From NCBI RefSeq assembly GCF_923079645.1, contig NZ_CAKLPY010000002.1, positions 496,001-560,000 of the forward strand: 64,000 nt of DNA. Direction: 5' to 3'. Below the pieces are notes generated by a model that ran no database searches, was not told the origin of the DNA, and saw only the letters and a list, made by a program, of their open reading frames with translations. The DNA is from Emticicia aquatica (GTDB lineage: Bacteria; Bacteroidota; Bacteroidia; Cytophagales; Spirosomataceae). Every line of letters starts with the position of its first letter. Position 1 is the stretch's first letter. The translations under genes were made by a program, and so were the position numbers. This document shows, one piece after another, positions 16,271-24,113 of the stretch.

Positions 16271-17209
16271 TCATATTTCCACTACAAATTGTTTTTCATT
16301 TTGCGGTGAAATAAAAGTCTCAATTCCTGTTTTTATTTCTTGGGCAAGGACTTCGAGCAGTTTAGTTTTTACGAAATGGCGGTAGGTAACCAAACTTATT
16401 TCACGTACAGGTACGGGAGCTTTAAACTCTCGTATCTGTTTTTTTTGTTTTGCGTCGAAATTAATCACCGCCAACTCAGGTATAACCGTTATTCCTTCAT
16501 TCATTTCTACAATTTTGAGCAAAGATTCTATGCTTCCAGCTTCATATTCTAAATTGCCAAAATCAGTATTTTTCTTGCGTAACTCGCATAAATTCACCAT
16601 TTGAGAACGCAAACAATGTCCTTCTTCCAGCAACCAAAGTCGGTTAACATCAATATCTTCTGGCAAAATAAACTTTTTCTTCAGTGTCGTTTCTTTATCA
16701 GAAACAAAAACAACCAATTTTTCATAAAACAACGGATATTCTTTGATACCATCTACATTGATTGGCGTTGCCAATATCCCAACATCCAATAAATCTTTTG
16801 CTAGTTGCTCAGTAATTTGATTCGTGTTCAACTCGCTAATTCTTACTTTTAGTTGCGGATTATTTTTCAGTAAATTGTACAAAAATAAAGGCAATAAATA
16901 TGGAGCAAGCGTCGGAATTATACCAATTCTGATTTGACCTTTTACTTCCAATTTAGTATCGTTGGCTAGTTGCCTCAAATACGACGTTTCTCTCAAAATA
17001 ACTTGAGCTTGTGCAATAATTTCCTTTCCTGTTTCAGTTGGAATAACAGGTTGTTTACTTCGGTCGAAAATAACGATACCTAACTCTTCTTCGAGTTTTT
17101 TTATCATCATGCTCAACGTTGCTTGCGTTACGCAACAATTATTGGCAGCTTTCAGAAAATGTCGGTATTTATCAACCGCCACGATATATTCTAATTGTTG
17201 AAGGTTCAT
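16271..17209 (-). CDS. oxyR: LysR-family peroxide sensor OxyR-like
   Basis: 312 residues. An N-terminal LysR helix-turn-helix (residues 1-60: FLKAANNCCVTQATLSMMIKKLEEELG) is followed by a periplasmic-binding-protein-like effector domain. The redox motif GHCLRSQMVNLC places cysteines at residues 199 and 208, the same numbers as the disulfide-forming pair of E. coli OxyR. This makes a hydrogen-peroxide-responsive activator very likely. No katG or ahpC is in the window. It is divergent from the sigma-factor operon, 185 bp away. Confidence 0.9.
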   Translation of the reverse strand: MNLQQLEYIVAVDKYRHFLKAANNCCVTQATLSMMIKKLEEELGIVIFDRSKQPVIPTETGKEIIAQAQVILRETSYLRQLANDTKLEVKGQIRIGIIPTLAPYLLPLFLYNLLKNNPQLKVRISELNTNQITEQLAKDLLDVGILATPINVDGIKEYPLFYEKLVVFVSDKETTLKKKFILPEDIDVNRLWLLEEGHCLRSQMVNLCELRKKNTDFGNLEYEAGSIESLLKIVEMNEGITVIPELAVINFDAKQKKQIREFKAPVPVREISLVTYRHFVKTKLLEVLAQEIKTGIETFISPQNEKQFVVEI

Positions 17210-17342
17210 TTAATTAATTAACTTTAATCTGTAACAATATAGAAATTATCTATGTAAACTCAATCAATATCACTTTAATTTAACTAATAATATTTAGTTT
17301 GGGCTGGCCAAATAAAAATCTTCAATATTTCTGTAACCTTTC

Positions 17343-17350
17343 TATTTTTG
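17343..17350 (+). promoter_or_regulatory. Possible -7 element before the ECF sigma gene
   Basis: TATTTTTG matches TAnnTTTG; no good -33 TTG is seen at the normal distance. If used, transcription would begin near 17357, which excludes the far-upstream TTG at 17299 as the start codon and supports the TTG at 17395. Confidence 0.3.
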
Positions 17351-17394
17351 TTAAGTTTTCACTTTCAAATAACCAAAAACACTTAATTTTTAGT

Positions 17395-17958
17395 TTGGAA
17401 GCACTCACCGACAATACCTTGATGCTCGGCGTAAAAGCGGGACAATTAGACAAAATGGGCTTACTCTTTGAGCGTTACCATCGGGTTTTGTTTGCATTTC
17501 TTTACCATTCGACGGGGCAAGCAGCTCAAAGTGAAGATTTGGTTCAAACCGTTTTTTATAGAATGCTCAAATATCGGCATACGTTTTTAGGCAATGGTGA
17601 GTTCAGAACTTGGATGTATCATTTGGCTCGCAATGTTCTGAATGATTCAATCAGGAAAAATCATCGAATGGTATATCAAGCAGATGTAACTTTGATGAGC
17701 GAAAAAACAGTTTCGACGCCTGCAGCAGATATTCAGCTCGAAAAAAGCCAAGCAATTGAAATGCTTCATACAGCTTTAGCAAAGTTAAGTTCCGACCACC
17801 GAGAAGTATTAGTTTTGAGTCGTTTTCAAGAATTATCGTACCAAGAAATTGCCGAAATTTTACAAACCTCAGAAGGAAATATCAAAGTGAAAGTGCATAG
17901 AGCAATGAAAGAATTAAAACATATTTATTTGAAACTCGAAGATGGAACAAGACAATAA
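17395..17958 (+). CDS. ECF-type RNA polymerase sigma factor (probable TTG start)
   Basis: 187 residues if started at the TTG at 17395, which gives the family-like opening (M/L)EALTDNTLMLGVKAGQLDKMGLLFERYH. The first ATG in frame (17422) would drop nine residues of this conserved opening. Region 2 is SEDLVQTVFYRMLKYRHTF with GEFRTWMYHLARNVLND; region 4 is LSSDHREVLVLSRFQELSYQEIAEIL followed by EGNIKVKVHRAMKEL. The gene overlaps the next by 17 bp, and that next gene encodes a membrane protein in the position usual for an anti-sigma factor. Confidence 0.88.
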   Translation: MEALTDNTLMLGVKAGQLDKMGLLFERYHRVLFAFLYHSTGQAAQSEDLVQTVFYRMLKYRHTFLGNGEFRTWMYHLARNVLNDSIRKNHRMVYQADVTLMSEKTVSTPAADIQLEKSQAIEMLHTALAKLSSDHREVLVLSRFQELSYQEIAEILQTSEGNIKVKVHRAMKELKHIYLKLEDGTRQ

Positions 17959-18700
17959 AGATAACATCAATGCTCATTTTGATGATGACGAAAAACAACT
18001 TTGGGAAGCACTTGGTAAAATTGTAACACCGCCTCCGAGTACTGAAGTAAAAACCCGTTTTTATGCTATGCTCGACACCTATATCAATGAGGTTGAATCT
18101 CAAAAAACAACGGTATTTGAACAAAGCTTGCATTATTTGAAAAGCATTTTCACTTATAAACCTGCCTATAATTGGGCTTATGCGATGGTTTTAATAAGTA
18201 TTGGTAGTTTAATTGGCTATTTTTCGGGAAATATGATTGGCAAATTTTCTAACAACCAAGCCATTAATAGTCAAGCAGATGTCAAGAAATTAGCCTCAGA
18301 AGTACAGGAAATGAAGCAAATTATGATGCTTTCTATGCTCGAAAATCCGATGGCAACTGAACGTCTAAAAGCGGTTAGTTATACACAAGAATTGAACAAC
18401 GTTGACGACCAAGTTATTGATGCCTTACTTACTACTTTAAACTTTGACCAAAACGAAAATGTCAGGCTCGTTACACTTGAAGCACTCATTCAGTTAGCCA
18501 ATAATCCGAAAGTAAGAGAAGGTCTGGTTCAGTCACTTTTAAAGCAAGAATCGCCTTTGATGCAAGTAGCTTTAGCTGATGCGATGGTAAAGTTACAAGA
18601 AAAACGCTCAGTGAAACAATTTAAGAAATTGCTCCAAAAAGAGAATCTCAACGAGGCTGTCAAGGGAAAAATCGAAAAAACGATTAAGGTACTTTCGTAG
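17942..18700 (+). CDS. Membrane protein with HEAT-like repeats, possible anti-sigma partner
   Basis: 252 residues. The N-terminal part (1-70) is acidic and cytoplasmic, with WEALGKIVTPPPSTEVKTRF resembling short anti-sigma N-termini. One transmembrane helix lies near residues 75-97 (WAYAMVLISIGSLIGYFSG). The extracytoplasmic region has HEAT-like helical repeats (VIDALLTTLNFDQNENVRLVTLEALIQL, then KVREGLVQSLLKQESPLMQVALADAMVKLQ). The overlap with the sigma gene, the single TM helix and the position argue for sigma control, but no canonical zinc-binding anti-sigma motif (HxxxCxxC) is seen. Confidence 0.8.
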   Translation: MEQDNKDNINAHFDDDEKQLWEALGKIVTPPPSTEVKTRFYAMLDTYINEVESQKTTVFEQSLHYLKSIFTYKPAYNWAYAMVLISIGSLIGYFSGNMIGKFSNNQAINSQADVKKLASEVQEMKQIMMLSMLENPMATERLKAVSYTQELNNVDDQVIDALLTTLNFDQNENVRLVTLEALIQLANNPKVREGLVQSLLKQESPLMQVALADAMVKLQEKRSVKQFKKLLQKENLNEAVKGKIEKTIKVLS

Positions 18701-18738
18701 TCAAAAATCAAAATTTTAAACAAAAACAACACAAAATT

Positions 18739-19599
18739 ATGAAAAAGCTAATGATTCCGATTTTATCGGGAATGGTATTGTCATGCACAAAAGTTGCTGC
18801 TCAAGAACCCATTTTTATCGAAAAAGTACAAAAAGAATTTATAGTTTCACCCAAAAGCGTTTTGGCCGTTTATAATATTGATGGCTTTATAAAAGTCGAA
18901 GGTTATGATGGAAATAAGGTTTTGATTGAAGTGGTTAAAACAATTTCGGGAAAAACAAATGAGATTGTAGAAGAAGGGAAAAAAGAATTTAAACTCGTTT
19001 TTGAGCAAAAACCCGATAGTTTGATTGCTTACATCGCAGAGCCGTTAGATTCTCGCCCAAATAGAAATCGTGGCAAATGGAATAATGACCATCGAAAGAT
19101 TCAATACAATTATACCCTTAATTATACCATAAAAGTCCCTAAATCTATGAATTTGGAAGTTTCAACCATCAATGATGGAGATATTGAAGTGTCTGATGTA
19201 AGTGGCTTAATGAAAGTGGATAACATCAATGGGAAAATTACGGTAAAAAATGCTCAAAATGCCAATGAAATTCATACAATTAATGGCGATGTAACAATAA
19301 ATTATACGACTTTACCACCTAATAATGCAAAATATTATACATTAAATGGTGATTTGAAAATTTCATATCCAGCTAATTTTTCGGCAGATTGTGAATTTGA
19401 AAGTTTTCAAGGAGATTTTTTTACTGATTTTGAAAATGTAGAAAAATTACCAGCAAAAGTTTTTAAAACAACGAAAGAAGATAGTAAAGGTACCACATAC
19501 AAACTCAGCAAAGGAAGTACCATTCGGATTGGAAATGGAGGAAAAAACCTAAAATTTGAAACCTTTAACGGCAATATTTATATCAAAAAACAATCATAA
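18739..19599 (+). CDS. DUF4097 exported beta-solenoid protein
   Basis: 286 residues with a signal peptide (MKKLMIPILSGMVLSC, cleavage near AAAQ or lipidation at Cys16). The mature part has the repeated short beta-strands of DUF4097: LAVYNIDGFIKVEGYDG, then MNLEVSTINDGDIEVSDVSG, VDNINGKITVKNA, IHTINGDVTINY, YTLNGDLKISY and FETFNGNIYIKK. Function of the family is unknown. Third gene of the sigma-factor operon, 38 bp after the HEAT protein gene, and paralogous to the next gene. Confidence 0.88.
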   Translation: MKKLMIPILSGMVLSCTKVAAQEPIFIEKVQKEFIVSPKSVLAVYNIDGFIKVEGYDGNKVLIEVVKTISGKTNEIVEEGKKEFKLVFEQKPDSLIAYIAEPLDSRPNRNRGKWNNDHRKIQYNYTLNYTIKVPKSMNLEVSTINDGDIEVSDVSGLMKVDNINGKITVKNAQNANEIHTINGDVTINYTTLPPNNAKYYTLNGDLKISYPANFSADCEFESFQGDFFTDFENVEKLPAKVFKTTKEDSKGTTYKLSKGSTIRIGNGGKNLKFETFNGNIYIKKQS

Positions 19600-19677
19600 T
19601 CGTTGATTTTACTATTAAAAATAAAGAGAATATATTAAATACAAATTGCTAAAACGGCAATATAAACAACTAATAAA

Positions 19678-20505
19678 ATGAAATCAAATCAAGCAATTTT
19701 CGCGGCCTTTATGCTCCTGTTGATAATACCTTTCCATGCAAAATGTCAAGAAAGAGAGCAGTTAACGGTTCCATTAACCGACCCAAGCAAAGAAGGGAAA
19801 TTAAATGTGAGTATCATCACAGGTTCAATAAAAGTTATAGGTTATGATGGTAAAGATATGATAATTGATGCCATTTCTGATGAAAGAAATGACAAAAAAA
19901 ATAGTAAAGACCGTGCTGATGGCATGAAAAAAATCTCGACAAACGATGGTTATGAAATCATTGCACGAGAAAAAAACAATACCATCAATGTAAGTACGGA
20001 TAAAGTAAACATGAAAATCAATCTGACAATAAAAGTTCCTCGTAAAACGTCAATAAAACTCAGTACTATCAATGATGGTGATATTTGGGTAGAAAACGTG
20101 AGTGGAAATCTTGAAGTATCAAACATTAATGGAGATATTCGGATGAAAAATGTTGCGGGATCGGTAGTTGCAAATACAATTAATGAGTCAATCATTGTCA
20201 ATTTTACAGAAGTTACTCCTAATACGCCAATGGCTTTTACAACCCTCAACGGCAATGTTGATATTACATTTCCTGCAACAATTAAATCGAATATAAAACT
20301 AAAGTCGGACATGGGCGAAGTTTACAGCGATTTTGACATTGAGATTGATAAAACTCCTATAAAAGTTAATCATTCGATCGATAAGGAAAAGGGCCTTTAT
20401 AAAATCAAGAAAGACGAATGGACGAATGGTAAAATCAATGGCGGTGGTGCCGAAATAATGATGAAAACCATGCAAGGCGATATTTTTATTCGTAAAAACA
20501 AATAA
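19678..20505 (+). CDS. DUF4097 exported beta-solenoid protein, paralogue
   Basis: 275 residues with a signal peptide ending near HAKCQ. It shares with its upstream paralogue the I-x-V-x-GYDG-K opening and the strand series IKLSTINDGDIWVENVSG, VSNINGDIRMKNV, VANTINESIIVNF, FTTLNGNVDITF and MKTMQGDIFIRKN. It differs in a shorter central loop and lacks the arginine-rich insert of the first copy. The 78-bp gap after the first copy has no terminator, so the four-gene set is probably one transcript. It may be an envelope-stress or surface component controlled by the ECF sigma factor (inference). Confidence 0.87.
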   Translation: MKSNQAIFAAFMLLLIIPFHAKCQEREQLTVPLTDPSKEGKLNVSIITGSIKVIGYDGKDMIIDAISDERNDKKNSKDRADGMKKISTNDGYEIIAREKNNTINVSTDKVNMKINLTIKVPRKTSIKLSTINDGDIWVENVSGNLEVSNINGDIRMKNVAGSVVANTINESIIVNFTEVTPNTPMAFTTLNGNVDITFPATIKSNIKLKSDMGEVYSDFDIEIDKTPIKVNHSIDKEKGLYKIKKDEWTNGKINGGGAEIMMKTMQGDIFIRKNK

Positions 20506-20519
20506 TTAATTGTTCAAAC

Positions 20520-20548
20520 AAAAAACACCCAGTCATTCGACTGGGTGT
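20520..20548. terminator. Terminator between the DUF4097 and DoxX genes
   Basis: ACACCCAGTC and GACTGGGTGT pair around an ATTC loop (about 20525-20548). On the minus strand the stem is followed by a T run, so it mainly serves the DoxX gene ending at 20580; it may also stop the plus-strand operon. Confidence 0.8.
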
Positions 20549-20579
20549 ATAGGGTTGTAGTTTAGGGTAGGTGCAAAAA

Positions 20580-20954
20580 TTATTCTTTGGGTTGCGTTCC
20601 AGCATAAACTAACGCACCTCCTGCAATTGCAAGGTCTTTTAATAATCCCATCATTGACATTTGAGCACCATCACCACCAGCCATCACTCCTGGTAAATGA
20701 ACTGTTAGTACAAACACCAATAATAAAATAGCTAATAAAGCGGCAGCTAAACGGGCCTTTTTTTGTACGATAATTGCACCAGCAGCAGCCAAAAGTGCAA
20801 TTCCAGTAACATATACCCAAATAACACCACCAGGAACTGGCACCATAGCTGCCATTCCGTCTGCATTCATAAAATGAAAAATTCCAAAAATGGCTACCGG
20901 CACAGCCAAAAGAAAACGACCGATTTTAGTAAGCGGAGTGATTACTGCTTCCAT
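20580..20954 (-). CDS. DoxX-like small membrane protein, copy 1
   Basis: 124 residues, four transmembrane helices (about 12-30, 44-62, 68-86, 100-118). It opens RFLLAVPVAIFGIFHFMNADGM and then has VPGGVIWVYVTGIALLAAAGAIIV and a final GALVYAGTQPKE. It resembles the DoxX/DoxD family. A clear paralogue with the same final NTQPKE-like end lies at 21135-21494. Each gene has its own terminator, and both share a 17-bp motif at the same distance upstream of the ATG. Confidence 0.85.
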   Translation of the reverse strand: MEAVITPLTKIGRFLLAVPVAIFGIFHFMNADGMAAMVPVPGGVIWVYVTGIALLAAAGAIIVQKKARLAAALLAILLLVFVLTVHLPGVMAGGDGAQMSMMGLLKDLAIAGGALVYAGTQPKE

Positions 20955-21011
20955 GAGTTTGATTAGGTTTTAGGTTTAGGGTTTAATAATTTCATTGTAA
21001 TATTAAATTTA

Positions 21012-21028
21012 ATATTGGATAAATGCAA
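21012..21028 (-). promoter_or_regulatory. Shared upstream motif, DoxX copy 1
   Basis: ATATTGGATAAATGCAA (plus strand) lies 58-74 bp upstream of the DoxX copy 1 start. The same 17-mer with one change lies 57-73 bp upstream of copy 2. Probably a promoter or operator element retained after duplication. Confidence 0.45.
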
Positions 21029-21070
21029 GTTTAAGTGTGAAAATATTTTATGTAGATACATACATTCGTA

Positions 21071-21129
21071 AAAAAAGAAGCCCAAATATCCTCCTAAACG
21101 ATTAGAAAGCAACATTTGGACTTCTTTTG
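21071..21129 (-). terminator. Terminator of DoxX copy 2
   Basis: AAAAGAAG-x-CCAAAT (21073-21087) pairs with ATTTGG-x-CTTCTTTT (21114-21128), with one mismatch, and ends in a T run on the minus strand. Confidence 0.75.
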
Positions 21130-21134
21130 AAAAT

Positions 21135-21494
21135 TTATTCTTTTGGTTGGGTATTGGCATAAACCCAACAACCGCCTGCCATAACAAGGTCTTTTAAGAC
21201 TTGAAACATGGCCATTTGGTCGCCTTCGGTTACTTTGGGTAAATAAACAGTCAATGCAAAAATAATGAGCATTAAGCCTAATAAGGTAGCTGCTAAGCGT
21301 GTGTATTTACCAATAATAATGGCCACTGCAGCCGAAAGGTGAGCAATTCCAGTAAAATATACCCAAAAAACACCTCCAGGCAACCAACTTGGAACCATCC
21401 CAACCATATTTTTAGCAATCAAAAAATGAAACATACCGAAAACCGCAATCGGTATGGCAATTAAAAAATGTCCATATTTTACGATAGTATTCAT
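21135..21494 (-). CDS. DoxX-like small membrane protein, copy 2
   Basis: 119 residues, four transmembrane helices. It shares with copy 1 the pattern GHFLIAIPIAVFGMFHFL, then MVPSWLPGGVFWVYFTGIAHLSAA, RLAATLLGLMLIIFALTVYLP and a final YANTQPKE. The two are about half identical by eye, an older tandem duplication. Substrate or partner unknown; some DoxX proteins work with thiosulfate or superoxide-related enzymes. Confidence 0.86.
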   Translation of the reverse strand: MNTIVKYGHFLIAIPIAVFGMFHFLIAKNMVGMVPSWLPGGVFWVYFTGIAHLSAAVAIIIGKYTRLAATLLGLMLIIFALTVYLPKVTEGDQMAMFQVLKDLVMAGGCWVYANTQPKE

Positions 21495-21550
21495 ATTATT
21501 AAAATGTTTAGGTTAAAAAAGGTATCAATTTCTTTGAAAAGTTAATTTTT

Positions 21551-21567
21551 ATATTGGATAAATACAA
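21551..21567 (-). promoter_or_regulatory. Shared upstream motif, DoxX copy 2
   Basis: ATATTGGATAAATACAA (plus strand), 16 of 17 bases identical with 21012-21028 and at nearly the same distance from the start codon. Confidence 0.45.
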
Positions 21568-21656
21568 ATAAAATGCAACTTATTTTTCAATAAATAATTG
21601 GTTGATTAAACAAATAGATAGAATGGATGTTTGGTTAGAAAAAGAAAGAAGAAAAT

Positions 21657-22130
21657 ATGCCGAAGTCAGTATTAAAATATAAAAATTACGACGTTCATTC
21701 TATTACAACTATTTATGGCGAAAACATGAATGCAAACATTGCAACATGGGTTATGCAAATAGCTATGGGCGGTAAAATGCTTTGCGTAGCACTTTATAAA
21801 GTTGATTACACGATTGAACTCATAAAAAAATCAATGATATTGAATGTGAATTTATTAGCTCAAGACCAAACAAGCCTAATCAATAAATTAGGTAGAAAAA
21901 GTGGCAAAGAAACCAATAAATTTAAAAATTTGAAATATGAATTAGACGAAAGGAATTGCCCATTTTTGACTGAGTCGATTGGATACATTCAATGTAAAGT
22001 TTTGCACGCTACAGATGGAGGCGACCACGAGGTTTTTGTTTGTGAAGTATTAAAACAAGTAGTTTTAAACCCAAATAAAGAGGTAATGACAAATCATTTT
22101 TTGCGTGAAAAGGGATTGGTAAGAGGATAA
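21657..22130 (+). CDS. Flavin reductase-like (FMN-binding split-barrel) protein
   Basis: 157 residues. The N-terminal part has ITTIYGENMNANIATWVMQIAMGGKMLCVALYK, split over residues 13-45, like the VLVTTxxxGxxNxxTxxWxxxxSxxPPLVxVxL opening of flavin-reductase-like domains. Later come LNVNLLAQDQTSLINKLGRKSG and IGYIQCKVL with HEVFVCEV. It probably binds FMN. The start at 21657 is preceded by a purine-rich stretch. It is monocistronic with its own terminator. Confidence 0.82.
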   Translation: MPKSVLKYKNYDVHSITTIYGENMNANIATWVMQIAMGGKMLCVALYKVDYTIELIKKSMILNVNLLAQDQTSLINKLGRKSGKETNKFKNLKYELDERNCPFLTESIGYIQCKVLHATDGGDHEVFVCEVLKQVVLNPNKEVMTNHFLREKGLVRG

Positions 22131-22166
22131 AAAAAGACATTCAAATAAACTTGAAGGTCTTTTTTT
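22130..22166 (+). terminator. Terminator of the flavin reductase-like gene
   Basis: AAAAAAGAC-A-TTCAA (22130-22144) pairs with TTGAA-G-GTCTTTTTTT (22151-22166) around a short loop, directly after the stop codon. Confidence 0.85.
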
Positions 22167-22192
22167 AAAACTAACTCAGCAAGAGTTTAAAA

Positions 22193-23041
22193 TCATTTAC
22201 AATCATAAGTGAAAGTACTACTTCCTTCATACTTATCAGTTCTTTCGGTTCTTATAAAACTCATTTTTGAAGGTAAACCATCTTTTGAATACTCATATTT
22301 ATAAGTTCTAGAAGTAGGGTCTTCACTAAAAAATGAAATGCCAGTATCAGTTAATATATTATTTGTATTCAAGAAATACGAAAGGTTTTCGCCAAAAAAA
22401 GCTCCAACTAATACAAAAGGAAGGTGAATCTTGCCTAAACCAGCGTTTGCAAATGCATTGGTTTTATCGTCAAATGTACGGTTTTCTATCAATGTCAAAT
22501 TTTGCCCGTCTGCACTGGCAATCAATTTTTTCAGGTTACTTTTTGAGTCATATTCCAAAAGAAAATCTATGTTCATATCTTCTGTAATGGCCTTAACTTG
22601 TGTAATTTGTCCGCTCGAATTGGTTGAAATCTTATATTCATCAATAAACATGGTTAATGGCGTGTTTTTAGACGAATACTTGATATTGGCTAAATATCCT
22701 TTTGAATCGTAGTCATAAATCAAAGTCTCTATTCCTTCACCATCAACAACTGTAAGCTTAGTTACGCGATTATTTCCATCATAATCATACGTCGAAATAG
22801 CCCCGTCATTATTAATATTTATTAATTGATTTTTAGTGTTATAGCTATATTTACTACTATAATTTTCGCCATCTTCAGTTAACGCCTGTTCTTTTAAGTA
22901 ACATTTAGTAGTAACGGCTGGTATTATTGGGGTAGTCGTATTGGTATTTCCAGTTGCTCCATTAATGAGATTATCCTCTTCACAAGACCAAAGCGTGATT
23001 AGAGAAAAAGTTATAATTGTCAGCAGCAGTGTTTTTTTCAT
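22193..23041 (-). CDS. Lipoprotein with YD-repeat-like strands
   Basis: 282 residues from the ATG at 23041; a longer in-frame start at 23077 would put a hydrophilic stretch before the signal sequence. Signal MKKTLLLTIITFSLITLWSC with a lipobox Cys at residue 20. A Thr-rich linker is followed by strands such as YSYNTKNQLININNDG, YDYDGNNRVTKLTVVDG, YDYDSKGYLANIKY and LLEYDSKSNLKKL, like the YD/RHS-type repeats common in Bacteroidota lipoproteins. Function unknown; monocistronic. Confidence 0.82.
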   Translation of the reverse strand: MKKTLLLTIITFSLITLWSCEEDNLINGATGNTNTTTPIIPAVTTKCYLKEQALTEDGENYSSKYSYNTKNQLININNDGAISTYDYDGNNRVTKLTVVDGEGIETLIYDYDSKGYLANIKYSSKNTPLTMFIDEYKISTNSSGQITQVKAITEDMNIDFLLEYDSKSNLKKLIASADGQNLTLIENRTFDDKTNAFANAGLGKIHLPFVLVGAFFGENLSYFLNTNNILTDTGISFFSEDPTSRTYKYEYSKDGLPSKMSFIRTERTDKYEGSSTFTYDCK

Positions 23042-23145
23042 TTGTAAATGAGTTTTAGGATTAGTTATGTGCAGCAAAATTACATAAAAAACATTGATTT
23101 TGTAAATTTCTAGATTTTTGTAACTAAATCGCCATTTTTTAGTCG

Positions 23146-23928
23146 TTAAATGCCTTTAAATGCAGGTTTACGTTTTTGTAAAAAAGACATCACGCCTTCT
23201 GCAAAATCATGCGTTTTTCCGAGTAAATCTTGGTGTTGAGCTTCTTGTTCCAAAATATCTTCAATAGAACTATTAAAAGATTGATTTAAAACCTTTTTCA
23301 TCATTCCGATTGCCTTAGTTGGAGCTGTTTTGTAATAATTCACTAATTCACCAACGGCATCATCCAAGGTTTCATAAGCAACGGTTTTATTCACCAAGCC
23401 TAAAGCCAATGCTTCCTCCATGAATATTTTTCGTCCTGTACTACAAAGTTCAAATGCCTTTTGCATACCTACAATTCTTGGCAAAAAAAACATAGACCCA
23501 GCATCGGGCATTAAACCAATACCTACGAAAAGTTCGCTCATATAAGCATCTTTGTTTGCAATAATTAAATCACAAGCCAAAGCGAGTGACATTCCAGCTC
23601 CAGCAGCAACACCATTCATTCTGCAGATAACAGGTTTTTCTGCATTTCTGATTGCGGCTATCATTGGGTTATAATTTTTTCTTAATGAATCGCCCAATGA
23701 CGTCATATCTCCATTCATACCAGATTTCAAATCCGCCCCCGAACAAAATGCTTTATCGCCTACACCAGTCAGTATAATTACTCGTACTGAGCTATCAATT
23801 GAGGCAGCCTCAACTGCTGATGTAATTTCATTAATTAATGCAGTACTCAAAGCATTATAAACCTGTGGGCGATTAAGCGTAATAGTTGCTGTGCCTTCGG
23901 AGATATTTAAGATAATATTTTCGTACAT
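23146..23928 (-). CDS. Enoyl-CoA hydratase/isomerase family protein (PaaG-like)
   Basis: 260 residues, crotonase fold: ATITLNRPQVYNALS, FCSGADLKSG, KPVICRMNGVAAGAGMSLALACDL and the oxyanion region. At the catalytic site the sequence is GLMPDAGSMFFLPR; the Asp here matches the isomerase PaaG and not the Glu pair of true hydratases. C-terminal KTHDFAEGVMSFLQKRKPAFKG is typical. Likely 1,2-epoxyphenylacetyl-CoA isomerase or a related isomerase, but no other paa genes are nearby, so the substrate is uncertain. Confidence 0.88.
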   Translation of the reverse strand: MYENIILNISEGTATITLNRPQVYNALSTALINEITSAVEAASIDSSVRVIILTGVGDKAFCSGADLKSGMNGDMTSLGDSLRKNYNPMIAAIRNAEKPVICRMNGVAAGAGMSLALACDLIIANKDAYMSELFVGIGLMPDAGSMFFLPRIVGMQKAFELCSTGRKIFMEEALALGLVNKTVAYETLDDAVGELVNYYKTAPTKAIGMMKKVLNQSFNSSIEDILEQEAQHQDLLGKTHDFAEGVMSFLQKRKPAFKGI

Positions 23929-24057
23929 AATTGATTATCAATATTTTATGATTATTTAAAATTGCATTTTTCAAAGTATTTATAAAAAAATATTTAGAAA
24001 ACTCCCACAAAGTTGAGAAGGAAAATGAGTTAATAAAACATTTTTACACAAAATATA

Positions 24058-24086
24058 TTTGAATTGATTCTGAAAACCTATATTTG
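24058..24086 (+). promoter_or_regulatory. Probable promoter of kup
   Basis: TTTG at 24058-24061 and TATATTTG at 24079-24086, a 17-bp gap (a little short for the -33/-7 consensus), 28 bp before the start codon. Confidence 0.4.
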
Positions 24087-24113
24087 CAAACTTTTTTTAA
24101 AATATAGATGTAA

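Noticed and set aside
17299..17394. A longer sigma factor starting at the TTG at 17299.
   Set aside because: The extra 32 residues are unlike sigma N-termini, and a possible promoter element (17343-17350) lies inside this part.
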